24,369 nt of DNA from JBFXAM01 sp050184295 (GCA_050184295.1 JBFXAM010000066.1:1-24369); one strand, 5' to 3'; numbered from the stretch's first letter, positions 14,102 through 22,312 are shown. A program made the numbers and translations. Notes: generated by a model not told the origin, from the sequence alone.

Positions 14102-15520
14102 CTACCGTGAGTTCCGCGAGAGCGACCACGCCAGCATGCGCGCCGGCAGCACCGGCCGGGTTCGCTTCGGGTCGGTCGCAACGAGCCCCCCGCTCGCGGC
14201 CGCGAGATCGGGCACGCCGTCCTTGTTCCAGTCGGTGAGCGTCACACCCCATGTGAACGCAAGACCGGTCGTCGGAAGCGTCGTCGCGACATTCCGAAAC
14301 GTCCCGGTTCCGTCGCCCAGCAACAGGAAGATGCCGTAAACATGCCCCGTTTCTTGTCCGGACATGCGCCCGGATGTGACCAAGTCGAGTTTGCCGTCGC
14401 CGTCCACGTCGCCGAGCGCGATGCCGAACGCTCCGCCGCGCATCGCCGGAAACACGTCCGGCACTTTCTGCCACGAATGATCTTCGTTCTGAAGGTAGAC
14501 TTCCGGGCCGTCGACCCAGTTCGCCACCGCGAGGTCCGGCCGCCCGTCGCCGTTCACATCGCCGATGTCGAGCCCGCAGTAGATTCCCAGCGTCAACGGC
14601 GAAGGCAGCCCCTGCGACGCGCGCGTGAACTTGCCTTGGCCGTCGCCGTGGAACACGCGTACCCCCTCGTGCAGCGTCACAACGACGTCGAGGTGCTGGT
14701 CGCCGTTCATGTCGAGCAAGCGCGTCCGATTGGCCCAGCCGCGCTCCGGCAGGTTGGAGTCCGGCACGCGGCGCCAGGTGCGCCCAGCGCCGTCGCCGAG
14801 ATACAGTTGCACGCCGCCGCCTTCGTCCGCGCCGCTGGCGACGATGTCCAGATTGCCGTCTTCGTTCACGTCACCGAGCGCGAGCGATTCCGCGCCCTTG
14901 TATTCGTCGAGACTGCCCTTGGCCGCGACGTCTGCGGGGAACAGCTCCTCGGTCGTCGCCCGCCACTTGCCCGTGCCGTCGCCGAGATACACGTGCACGC
15001 CGTGGCAGTGATCCGCTACCGCGAGATCGAGCTTGCCGTCGTTGTTTACGTCACCGACCGCAACGCCGCCGCCGCACGGCGCGGCTTGTCGCTTGAGCCC
15101 GTCGGACGAGGCCTTCCAGTGACCCTTGCCGTCCCCCAGCCAGACGGACGTGCTCTCGCCGAGGCGTGGGGTTCCGAGCAGGTCGAGGTTCCCGTCGTTG
15201 TTCACGTCGGCGAACACCGGATCGCATTTCCAGTTGCCAAAGTCGGGCAGACCGTCGAAGCGCTCCGTGAACGAAACCGGTGCTGGTTCGGTCGGCGATG
15301 GCGCGGGTGGCTCCGGCTCCGGCTTGGGCTGCGGCGCCGGCTTCGGCGGCGTCGGTTGGGTCGCGGGGTGCTGTGGTTGCGGTGTCGGCGGGCTCGGCTG
15401 CGGCGCGGGCTCGACCACCGGCGGCGTGGGTCCGCCTCCGTTCTGCGAACGGCCCGGGGTCTCGCAGCCGACGAGCCACGCAATCGAGACGACGCCGACG
15501 ATGCTCACCAGAATGCGCAC
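14102..15520 (-). CDS. Lipoprotein with a predicted seven-bladed VCBS/FG-GAP beta-propeller
   Basis: The start is the GTG at 15520, chosen because GAGGAAA precedes it by three bases and the product then begins with a lipoprotein signal (ILVSIVGVVSIAWLVGC, lipid-modified Cys19). Residues 28-82 are a proline-, glutamine- and glutamate-rich linker. Seven repeats follow with Asp-rich calcium loops of the D-x-[DN]-x-DG type: DVNNDGNLD (105), DVNNDGKLD (157), DVNEDGNLD (217), DMNGDQHLD (270), DVNGDGRPD (321), DVDGDGKLD (371) and DWNKDGVPD (430). Spacing of 50-60 residues and the number seven fit an integrin-alpha-like propeller. Such proteins are usually surface or periplasmic binding proteins; the ligand is unknown. 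It is the second gene of a pair, 11 nt after the secreted protein upstream. Confidence 0.85.
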   Translation of the reverse strand: MRILVSIVGVVSIAWLVGCETPGRSQNGGGPTPPVVEPAPQPSPPTPQPQHPATQPTPPKPAPQPKPEPEPPAPSPTEPAPVSFTERFDGLPDFGNWKCDPVFADVNNDGNLDLLGTPRLGESTSVWLGDGKGHWKASSDGLKRQAAPCGGGVAVGDVNNDGKLDLAVADHCHGVHVYLGDGTGKWRATTEELFPADVAAKGSLDEYKGAESLALGDVNEDGNLDIVASGADEGGGVQLYLGDGAGRTWRRVPDSNLPERGWANRTRLLDMNGDQHLDVVVTLHEGVRVFHGDGQGKFTRASQGLPSPLTLGIYCGLDIGDVNGDGRPDLAVANWVDGPEVYLQNEDHSWQKVPDVFPAMRGGAFGIALGDVDGDGKLDLVTSGRMSGQETGHVYGIFLLLGDGTGTFRNVATTLPTTGLAFTWGVTLTDWNKDGVPDLAAASGGLVATDPKRTRPVLPARMLAWSLSRNSR

Positions 15521-15531
15521 GGGTTTCCTCG

Positions 15532-16479
15532 CTACTTGTCTTGTTTGGCAGCGTCGCGTTTCAGGTCGCGATACCACTCGCCTTCGTGCAGAATCCACCG
15601 CTCGGTGATCTCCATCAACTGCGGCTCCAGTTTCGCCTGGTGCGGATCGTTGAGCTTCGTCAGGTACGCGACGCGCACCTTGCCGATCGATCCGATCGCT
15701 TCCACCCACTTCACGTCCGCGGTCAGGCACGTCACCAGCGACTCGGTCTCCGCGAATTTCTCCACCGGCAGCGTCGCGCGGTCCGCCGGATCACACGTCT
15801 CGTACAGCTTCGGCCAGTTCTGAGACTTGCGATGCTGGACCGCTTCGTCGAACCGGGCGCGCAGCTTGGTCTCCGCCGCGGCGTCACGCCGCCGCGGAGA
15901 TTCCGGGTACTCCGCCAGATCGCTCCCCGGTACCGGGAACCAGGCGCCGTCCACCGCGTGCCACTTCTGCCACATTTGCGCGTCGCGCGGCGGGATGTTC
16001 GGGAGGCGGCGGACCGACGAGCGGTAGCTGATCTGCGCCCAGCCGAACTCGTTTTCGTGCAGCACTTCCTTCAGGGTATACGCGTGGATCTTGAGCGGAT
16101 CCTCCTTGCGGTACCACTCGCAGAACCGATCCACGTCGGTCGCGGCCTGAATCGGGGGGTCTTCGTACCCGAAGAGCGTGCGACAGTCGTCGCCGACGCG
16201 CGCGTTCCACATGTGCTCAACGCGCTTGCGCAGCGTATCGGCGTTGAGCGGACCGGCGGGCGCTGTGGTCGGCGGCGGCGCCGGGCGCGTCGCGGCCGGT
16301 TGGGTGGCGGCCGGCGCGGATGCGTGGTCGGGGACCGCGCCGCCCGGCGACACCGGTTGTGCCCACGCGGGTGCGATCAACCCGCCGGCCAGCAGCCACG
16401 TGACCAGCCGGACGCGTCCGCCGGCGCGGCTCGCGCCGCCGCCGGCGTTGGATCGTACGCAGGATCGATTGAGAGCCAC
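15532..16479 (-). CDS. Secreted protein with two tandem copies of a ~100-residue domain
   Basis: The GTG at 16479 is preferred because GGAG sits six bases upstream and a signal peptide follows (VRLVTWLLAGGLIAPAWA, about residues 23-40, with a long basic N-region). A proline/threonine/alanine linker runs to about 78. Residues 82-183 and 205-305 appear to be two copies of one domain. Each starts with a charged helix, has an aromatic/cysteine segment (RTLFGYEDP versus KLYETCDP), then an acidic helix, and ends with a W-x-x-H-x-G/D-x-W strand (WHAVDGAWF versus WILHEGEWY). This layout recalls NTF2/SnoaL-like folds, but that is a guess. The product is 315 residues. It is probably co-transcribed with the lipoprotein gene that follows. 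Confidence 0.72.
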   Translation of the reverse strand: MALNRSCVRSNAGGGASRAGGRVRLVTWLLAGGLIAPAWAQPVSPGGAVPDHASAPAATQPAATRPAPPPTTAPAGPLNADTLRKRVEHMWNARVGDDCRTLFGYEDPPIQAATDVDRFCEWYRKEDPLKIHAYTLKEVLHENEFGWAQISYRSSVRRLPNIPPRDAQMWQKWHAVDGAWFPVPGSDLAEYPESPRRRDAAAETKLRARFDEAVQHRKSQNWPKLYETCDPADRATLPVEKFAETESLVTCLTADVKWVEAIGSIGKVRVAYLTKLNDPHQAKLEPQLMEITERWILHEGEWYRDLKRDAAKQDK

Positions 16480-16836
16480 GTTCTTCTCCGGCGCCGACGG
16501 GCGCAGAACCCGCGCCGCAACAGCGCAGCTCGGCGTGCGCGGCATCGTCCACCCAATCGGCTGATGTCGCAAGGAACTTCCAGGCGGGAATCCGAACGCG
16601 AGCATGCCCCCCGCCACCGAGGCAGACGAGTTTGTGGCGTTCGAGCGGTCAAGAAAGTCGGCATCGCGGGATCGCGCAACGGCAGCGCGAGCGGCCCAAT
16701 AACGACACCGCGGGGTGCGGTTGAGTTTCCTCGCACCGCACCCCGCGATGTTCGCCGGCCGGGACGACGGGGGCCGCCCGTCCGGACATTCACGAATTAC
16801 AGCCCAGGCTCGTGAGAGCCTTACCGAGTTCGTTGC
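16480..16836. other. Intergenic region between two secreted-protein genes
   Basis: No supported gene is present. The region contains a long hairpin at 16709-16747 that probably ends the upstream minus-strand gene. About 90 nt before the 16479 start, the minus strand reads TTGCGA followed after 17 nt by GACGAT, a poor match to a sigma-70 promoter that I do not annotate separately. Confidence 0.5.
16709..16747 (-). terminator. Long GC-rich hairpin downstream of the 396-aa secreted-protein gene
   Basis: Perfect 13-base arms (CGCGGGGTGCGGT at 16709-16721 and its complement at 16735-16747) enclose a 13-base loop that can itself pair GAG with CTC. It lies about 90 nt after the minus-strand stop at 16837. 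On the minus strand the hairpin is followed by a mildly T-rich stretch (GTGTCGTTATTGG), so it is a plausible terminator or 3'-end stabiliser. Confidence 0.6.
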
Positions 16837-18027
16837 TTACGGCGTGTCAGCCTTGAAGCTGCCGAGGCCGAAGCCGCCCATCTCAAGCCCGCGGCTCGGA
16901 TTGAGCTCTCCGCCGGGGTTGACCGGGTCGTACTGGATCTGCGCGGCCTGCGTGCCCTGGCCGACCATGACGTCGCCCGTGGCCGCCTGCGCGAGACCAC
17001 CCTCAAAGCTCAGCAGACGCGCGTACGAGCCGAGCAGCGAAGCGGCCGAGCTGAGGCGATCCGGACGATCGCACACGGTGCTGCGGACGCCGTCGATGCG
17101 GGCCTTGCCCTTGTCCGTCTGCAGGAACTGCAGCAGCATGTGGTTGGGGGCCGCGTAGTTGCTGACGAGCGACTGATCCCAGCACTCGATGCAGCGCGTC
17201 ATGCCCGAGAAACGCGTCTCGTTCATGTTCCACACCGCAAACTCGGCCTTGGTGAGGATCGGGCCGTTGTTGTCCTGACGCAGGTCGACGGTGACCGGGT
17301 ACAGCGTCAGATCGGTGTCGATGCCGACGGCCTGGCCGCCGCCCGACAGCGCCATCGAACCGGTGGCGTAGAAGTCGAGCAGGAGCTGGTCGAAGCCGTA
17401 GTCATAGTTGACGCCGTTCAGCAGGATGTTGCCGGCCACGCCGACCACGTCGCCGTCCGCGTAGGGATCGAGCGCCTGGAACGCGTAGGCCTTGTACTCG
17501 AACGCGGTGCCGGCGGCATAGTTGATCACGATCGCATCACCGGTGAGGTGATTGTGACGGATCTGCTCGGCGTCGGCGTTGACCGCCCACGCGAGAATGT
17601 AGCCGCGGATCGTCCGCAGGTTCGCGTCGTCGGGGTCCGGACGACCGGCGGGATCGCCGGGATCCAGGACATTCCAAGGCGACACGCCCTTCGGCTGGCC
17701 GGTGCTGGCCGCCCAGTAGGACGGCTCATCCGGCGTCAGCAGAATCTCGTTGTCGACGTTGTTCCAGCCCGGCTCTTCCGCGGTGGCGGCGTCGCCGTTG
17801 ATGAAATAGAGCTGAACGCGAACCTGGACGTTGGTGTCGTTCGTCAGTTCGATGAACGTGTCCTGGATCACGTTGCCCTGGTCGTCGTACTTCACCTCGA
17901 CATTGGAATAAACGAGCAGGCTGCCCTTCTTGCTCGCGCTGACGCGATTCTCCTGGGCAACCGCCGAAGCGACGAGCGTGGCGCACAGGCCAGCGGCTGC
18001 CGCCTTGACGAGCATTCGTCGAAACAC
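16837..18027 (-). CDS. Secreted protein of unknown function, probably abundant
   Basis: The start is the GTG at 18027, supported by GGAGG seven bases upstream; an in-frame ATG four codons later lacks such a site. The 396-residue product has a signal peptide (RRMLVKAAAAGLCATLVASAVA, cleavage near residue 25) and no other membrane segment. The mature part starts with SASKKGSLLVYSNVEVKYDD and is rich in Asn, Asp, Gly and aromatic residues, suggesting a beta-rich fold. It contains a CxxC (CIEC, residues 279-282) and one more cysteine (319), so a disulfide or metal site is possible. Codons are strongly biased to C/G third positions, and a structured leader and a strong hairpin flank the gene, all in keeping with high expression. 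The family is not recognised; a cell-surface or matrix protein is an inference. Confidence 0.75.
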   Translation of the reverse strand: MFRRMLVKAAAAGLCATLVASAVAQENRVSASKKGSLLVYSNVEVKYDDQGNVIQDTFIELTNDTNVQVRVQLYFINGDAATAEEPGWNNVDNEILLTPDEPSYWAASTGQPKGVSPWNVLDPGDPAGRPDPDDANLRTIRGYILAWAVNADAEQIRHNHLTGDAIVINYAAGTAFEYKAYAFQALDPYADGDVVGVAGNILLNGVNYDYGFDQLLLDFYATGSMALSGGGQAVGIDTDLTLYPVTVDLRQDNNGPILTKAEFAVWNMNETRFSGMTRCIECWDQSLVSNYAAPNHMLLQFLQTDKGKARIDGVRSTVCDRPDRLSSAASLLGSYARLLSFEGGLAQAATGDVMVGQGTQAAQIQYDPVNPGGELNPSRGLEMGGFGLGSFKADTP

Positions 18028-18070
18028 TGTGTGTCCTCCGTTTCCGTCAATTACTGCGTGTTTGAAAATC

Positions 18071-18102
18071 TCGTCGTGATCCCCCGTCGGGTCGCACGAC
18101 GA
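18071..18102 (-). promoter_or_regulatory. Hairpin in the probable 5' leader of the 396-aa secreted-protein gene
   Basis: TCGTCGTG (18071-18078) and CACGACGA (18095-18102) are perfect inverted repeats. The 16-base loop can add a three-pair CCC/GGG inner stem. It lies 44-75 nt before the GTG start, so it is likely within the mRNA leader, where it may stabilise the transcript or control translation. Confidence 0.4.
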
Positions 18103-18305
18103 ACCCCGAAAAAGACTGCTTCAAGAGATCCGGTACTGCGTACCCCCGTCGTCGCCCTCCTTTCTTAAGCTCATGATCGCCTGAACCCTTGATTCGCTAC
18201 ATGGCGCTACCCGGGGTCGCCCGCCGCAGCGGCGTCCCACTCCTCGGCGCGCTGCGCGAAGCACGCCGAAGCGGATCGAATTCCCTGATGCGGATGTCAC
18301 CCACC

Positions 18306-18328
18306 CTGCCTCCCCTCCGGGGCGGCAG
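18306..18328. repeat. Inverted repeat in the 18-kb intergenic region
   Basis: CTGCC-T-CCCC-TCC-GGGG-C-GGCAG can fold into a nine-pair hairpin with a single mismatch and a three-base loop. There is no adjacent T tract in either direction, so it is not a standard terminator. Confidence 0.35.
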
Positions 18329-18922
18329 TCGCCTCCCTGCGCGAAACACGACGGCTCATATTTCAACGCTTTGGTGCGCTTCTTTCAACCGGAAGCTGCC
18401 GCCACTTACCGCCGCGGTCCCTGACTTCCGATCCCAGCGACTTGCTCAACTCCGTCGTGTCCGAGGATGGATGCTAACACATTTTCGGGAGCGGTTCAAG
18501 TCGCCAATTACCGGAAAACTATAAATTTCCCGCGTGCGCCCGCCGGACGAACGAACCCCACGATTTACTCCCCGCTGACGGATTTTCGCTGCCATGTTTC
18601 CAAAAAGCACCGTGATGCAAAAGTCTTTTTAATACAAGACGTTGCGATCCGCGTCGCAGCGAGGCTTTAGCCAAGATGAAAATTGCCGCGAACCCCCGAT
18701 CCCACTTTTCTCGGCGCTGATTTCCCCGCGTTCGCGCCGCCACCCTTCGCCAGTTCCGCGCTGCGCACCGGCCCGCGAACGGAGCGCCTCATGCACCGCA
18801 CCTCTGATCCACCCCGCGGGCCGCGCGCGCTTGCGGCGCACCGCAGCCCGACCTACGCTGCCGCCGCGCCGCCGCAACGCGCGGCGCGCCCGTCACAACA
18901 GTGACGCGATCCGGAGCCGGGT

Positions 18923-20002
18923 GTGCCTTCTCTTGCGCTCGACACGCTTCGCGTCCGTCGCCCCTGGCGCTTTCAGCAATCCCGTCTGTGGCGCGAGGTG
19001 TGTTTCGCACGCGTGGTCGTCCGTCGCTTCTGGGTCCGCGCGCTCCTTATGGCCGCCATCCTCCTCGCGGGCGCCGCGACTTTTCTGCTCTGTCAGCCCG
19101 AGCGCGACTTCACGCTGCTCAAGGCGACGTTCTTTTCCTGGAGCCTCGTGTTTGGACAACCGCCGGAGGCGTTTCCCGAACACCCCGCGCTGCAAGCTCT
19201 CTACTTCGTCATGCCCATCCTCGGGTTGACGGTGATTATCGAAGGCATCGTCGACTTCGCGATGCTGCTGCGCGAACGACAGCGCGCCCACCGGAGCTGG
19301 TCCGTGATCATGGCCCAATCGCTCTCCAACCACGTTATTATCGTCGGACTCGGACGACTCGGAATCAGCGTCTACGCGCTGCTCCGCAAGCTCGGCGAGC
19401 CCGTCGCCGTCATCGATCGCAATCCCGAGAACCACTTCCTCGAACAGCTCCGGCGCGACGGGACGCCATTTATCATCGGCGACGCGCGGCGCGACGAGCT
19501 GCTCGAAGAGCTGAACGTCCGTGGCGCCCGCAGCATCATCCCGGCCACCAACGACGACCTGGCCAACCTCGAGATCGCCCTCGACGCCCGCCGCTTCAAC
19601 CCCGCGATCCGAGTCGTCCTCCGCATGTTCGACCAGAACCTCGCCAACAAGGTCCGCGACGGGTTCAACATCCAGACCGCCATGTCGCAGGCCGCGCTCT
19701 CCGCGCCACGCTTCGCCATTGCGGCCCTCGAACGCAATGTCGCCGGCAGCTTTGTCTGCGGCGACCGCCTCGTCGTCATGCTGCGGTGGATCGTCCGCGA
19801 GCGCGGCCCACTGGTCGACAAGTCCGTCGGACAGCTCGCGCTCGAAAAGAGCATCGCGATCGCAGAGCACCGCCCGCTCCACGGCGAGCCGCGCCTCTTC
19901 CCACCGCCGGACGTCCGTCTGCGCGCCGGCGATGAATTGCTCGTGCAAGCGCCCTACGAGGCGCTCGACGACCTTCGGCGATTCGTCGCGCCGACGCCGT
20001 AG
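18923..20002 (+). CDS. Two-helix membrane protein with RCK (TrkA-N/TrkA-C) domains and no K+ selectivity filter
   Basis: The GTG at 18923 has GGAG seven bases upstream. The 359-residue protein has a basic N-terminus and two membrane helices at about residues 39-58 and 92-115. An RCK_N Rossmann domain at about 136-260 has the nucleotide motif GLGRLG (142-147) and the acidic end of the second strand (VAVIDRN). An RCK_C domain covers about 268-357. This is the layout of two-helix potassium channels gated by NAD(H) or ATP. The loop between the helices (about 60-91), however, reads FSWSLVFGQPPEAFPEHP and lacks the TVGYG-type filter, so potassium conduction is doubtful. It may be a channel-derived sensor or carry another ion. 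The gene is divergent from the secreted-protein gene and stands alone, 310 nt before the next gene. Confidence 0.8.
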   Translation: MPSLALDTLRVRRPWRFQQSRLWREVCFARVVVRRFWVRALLMAAILLAGAATFLLCQPERDFTLLKATFFSWSLVFGQPPEAFPEHPALQALYFVMPILGLTVIIEGIVDFAMLLRERQRAHRSWSVIMAQSLSNHVIIVGLGRLGISVYALLRKLGEPVAVIDRNPENHFLEQLRRDGTPFIIGDARRDELLEELNVRGARSIIPATNDDLANLEIALDARRFNPAIRVVLRMFDQNLANKVRDGFNIQTAMSQAALSAPRFAIAALERNVAGSFVCGDRLVVMLRWIVRERGPLVDKSVGQLALEKSIAIAEHRPLHGEPRLFPPPDVRLRAGDELLVQAPYEALDDLRRFVAPTP

Positions 20003-20312
20003 CAGTCTGCGTCCGTGCGCGCGCGAGCCAGTCGCCGGTTCACGAGCGTGGCTCGGACGCCGGGTCGCCGACGAATTTGTAATGCGTTATGAAATATTGA
20101 GTTACATCGTTCGAGTTGGATCTCCGGCGGCGTTTTTTTCCGCGTGGCACGCCGTTTGCATGCTTCATCCTCCAGCGGCCGCCAACCATGCCGTGTTGCA
20201 TCGGCCGGCGCCCCGGCAGATTGCCGAGCCGCACCCGGCACGCATGCGCCGAGCCGCTCGGCTGGCCACGCGCGCGGCGCTTTCCCTCGCCGTGCGAAAA
20301 GAGGACGATCGC
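20003..20312. other. Upstream region of the CoA-transferase/GNAT gene
   Basis: No gene is present. The region contains an AT-rich patch (about 20074-20107) with TGTAA and TTACA half-sites 24 nt apart, a T7 tract at 20133-20139 and a sigma-54 promoter at 20145-20160. The AT patch could bind an activator, but it is closer to the promoter than most enhancer-protein sites and the repeat is weak. Confidence 0.55.
20145..20160 (+). promoter_or_regulatory. Sigma-54 (-24/-12) promoter
   Basis: TGGCACG-CCGT-TTGCA matches the sigma-54 consensus TGGCACG-N4-TTGC[AT] at every fixed position, with the invariant GG and GC separated by exactly ten bases. A T7 tract lies just upstream. Transcription should begin near 20171, giving a leader of about 140 nt before the ATG at 20313. 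Such promoters need RpoN and an AAA+ enhancer-binding activator; neither gene is in the window. Confidence 0.75.
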
Positions 20313-22220
20313 ATGTTAGCGAACTGGCGTGATCGGCTGGGTTCGAAGCTCACGACGCTGCGAAAGGCGCTCGGGCACATCCGACGCGGCGAGCGCATCT
20401 ACCTCTCCGACGGCTCCGCGACACCCACCACCATGATCCCCGGGCTCGTCGCCGAAGACGTGCCCCTCGGCGACAACCAGATCATCCACCTGCTTACGCT
20501 CGGCGAAGCGCCGTACACGAATCCGGAGCACGCCGGGCGTTTCCGACACAACGCGCTGTTCATCGGCGCCAATGTGCGCGACGCCGTCTCCGAGGGGCGC
20601 GCCGATTACACGCCCGTGTTTCTCTCGGAGATTCCCCGCCTGATCCGCGCCGGGCGCATTCCGATCGATGTCGCGGTGCTGTCCGTCACGCCGCCGGACG
20701 AAGACGGCTATTGCAGCTACGGAACGCATGTCGACCTGGCGCCGGCGGTCGTCGAGGTCGCCCGCGCCGTCATCGTGGAGGTCAACCCGCGCATGCCATA
20801 CACCTTTGGCCCCTGCCGGCTGCACGTCGAGCAGATCACGGCCGCGGTCGAAGGCGAACACACGCTCCCGGAGCTGAAGCCCGCCCAGGATCGCCCCGAA
20901 ACAGACGCCATCGCGCGCAGCATCGCGGACCTCGTGCCCGACGGCGCGACGCTCCAACTCGGCATCGGCGGCATCCCCAACCAGGTCCTGCGCTACCTCG
21001 TCGAACGCCGCGATCTCGGCGTGCACACCGAGATGTTCAGCGACGGCGTGGTCGACCTGGTCGAACGCGGCGTGATTACCGGGGCGCGCAAATCGCTGCA
21101 CCCGGGCAAGATCGTCGCGGGGTTCCTGATGGGCACGCAGCGCGTGTATGACTTCGTGAATCGCAATCCGATGGTCGAGCTGCACCCCAGCGACTACGCC
21201 AACGATCCCTTCGTCATCGCGAAGAACGACCACATGGTCGCCGTCAATATGGCCCTCGAGATCGACCTCACCGGACAGGTCTGCGCCGACTCGATCGGCC
21301 CCACCTTCTACAGCGGCATCGGCGGACAGGTCGACTTCATCCGTGGCGCCGCCCGCAGCCGCGGCGGCCGGCCGATCATCGCCATGCCTTCCACGGCGCT
21401 CGACGGAACGGTCTCGCGCATCGTCCCGCGCCTCAGCGACGGCGCCGGCGTCGTCACCACCCGCGGCGACGTGCATTACGTCGTGACCGAGTATGGCGTC
21501 GCCGACCTGCACGGCCGCACGGTGCGCGAACGCGCCATGGCGCTGATCTCGATCGCGCATCCGCGCTTCCGCCCGTGGCTGCTCGCCGAGGCGAAGCGCC
21601 ACCGCTTCATTTACACCGATCAGCTCGAGCCACCTTTTCAGGCGAGCCTCTATCCGCGACAGCTCGAAACGCGCACGCGGGCCAAGGACGGCACGGCGGT
21701 TCTGCTGCGGCCGATCCGCCCGACCGACGAGGAAGCGCTGCGCGAGCTGTTCTACCGCCTGAGCCAGGAGACGGTGTATGAGCGCTTCATGGTCGTGAAG
21801 CGCTATCTGCCGCATCAGAACCTCCAGCGCTTCTGCACGATCGACTACGACCGCGACATGACCTTCGTCGCGTCGGTGCGCGAAGGCGACGTCGAGAAGA
21901 TCGTCGGCTGGGCGCTCTACACGCTCAATCCCACGACCGACTTCGCCGAGGCCGCGTTTCTCGTCGACGACGCCTACCAGGGCCGTGGCATCGGCACGCT
22001 CCTGATGCGCCGGCTCACCGAGATCGCCGAAGCGCGCAACCTGCGCGGCTTCACCGCGGTCGTGCTCGCAACCAACATCCGGATGCTCCGCGTGTTTGAG
22101 AAGTGCGGCTACCCGCTGGAGATCCAGCGCCACGGCGAGACGCTCAGCCTGCGCATTGCGTTCGGCGAGACGACGCGGCGCTCGTGGGACGATCGGGACA
22201 AGCGGGCGGAAGCGCGATAG
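20313..22220 (+). CDS. Acetyl-CoA hydrolase/CoA-transferase fused to a GNAT acetyltransferase
   Basis: The ATG at 20313 has GAGG eight bases upstream. The 635-residue product has an N-terminal CoA-transferase domain (about 10-190) and a C-terminal CoA-transferase domain (about 195-440) that resemble 4-hydroxybutyrate/acetate CoA-transferases and acetyl-CoA hydrolases. LGIGGIPNQVL (216-226) and VHTEMFSDGVVDL (237-249) are present, with Glu240 the likely residue that forms the acyl-glutamyl-CoA intermediate. Residues 460-620 form a GNAT domain with the acetyl-CoA loop QGRGIG (556-561). The enzyme probably moves CoA between acyl groups in acetate or short-chain acid metabolism, and the GNAT part may acetylate a lysine on this or a partner enzyme, as with Pat-type regulators; that link is inference. 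Sigma-54 control suggests induction by a nutrient signal. The substrate cannot be told from sequence alone. Confidence 0.9.
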   Translation: MLANWRDRLGSKLTTLRKALGHIRRGERIYLSDGSATPTTMIPGLVAEDVPLGDNQIIHLLTLGEAPYTNPEHAGRFRHNALFIGANVRDAVSEGRADYTPVFLSEIPRLIRAGRIPIDVAVLSVTPPDEDGYCSYGTHVDLAPAVVEVARAVIVEVNPRMPYTFGPCRLHVEQITAAVEGEHTLPELKPAQDRPETDAIARSIADLVPDGATLQLGIGGIPNQVLRYLVERRDLGVHTEMFSDGVVDLVERGVITGARKSLHPGKIVAGFLMGTQRVYDFVNRNPMVELHPSDYANDPFVIAKNDHMVAVNMALEIDLTGQVCADSIGPTFYSGIGGQVDFIRGAARSRGGRPIIAMPSTALDGTVSRIVPRLSDGAGVVTTRGDVHYVVTEYGVADLHGRTVRERAMALISIAHPRFRPWLLAEAKRHRFIYTDQLEPPFQASLYPRQLETRTRAKDGTAVLLRPIRPTDEEALRELFYRLSQETVYERFMVVKRYLPHQNLQRFCTIDYDRDMTFVASVREGDVEKIVGWALYTLNPTTDFAEAAFLVDDAYQGRGIGTLLMRRLTEIAEARNLRGFTAVVLATNIRMLRVFEKCGYPLEIQRHGETLSLRIAFGETTRRSWDDRDKRAEAR

Positions 22221-22312
22221 GACGCGGCGTTCAGTTCGAGCTGTCCCCAGGGCGCCGGGAGCGATTCCAATCTCGACGCACAACTCTTGCGCGATGCGCT
22301 GGCGAACTTCCG

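Larger units (their letters stand above)
18028..18922. other. Large divergent intergenic region with several hairpins and an AT-rich island
   Basis: No coding frame here is convincing: the short open frames have no ribosome site and their products look random. The part nearest the minus-strand gene holds small inverted repeats (18071-18102, 18132-18144, 18306-18328). An AT-rich island at about 18480-18660 includes TATAAA at 18520-18525 and CTTTTTAATAC near 18628, against a very GC-rich background. These features suggest regulatory DNA for the divergent genes or an unannotated small RNA. Confidence 0.5.

Noticed and set aside
18121..18743. Short open frames on both strands in the large intergenic region
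   Set aside because: They lack ribosome binding sites, signal peptides or recognisable composition, and overlap one another.
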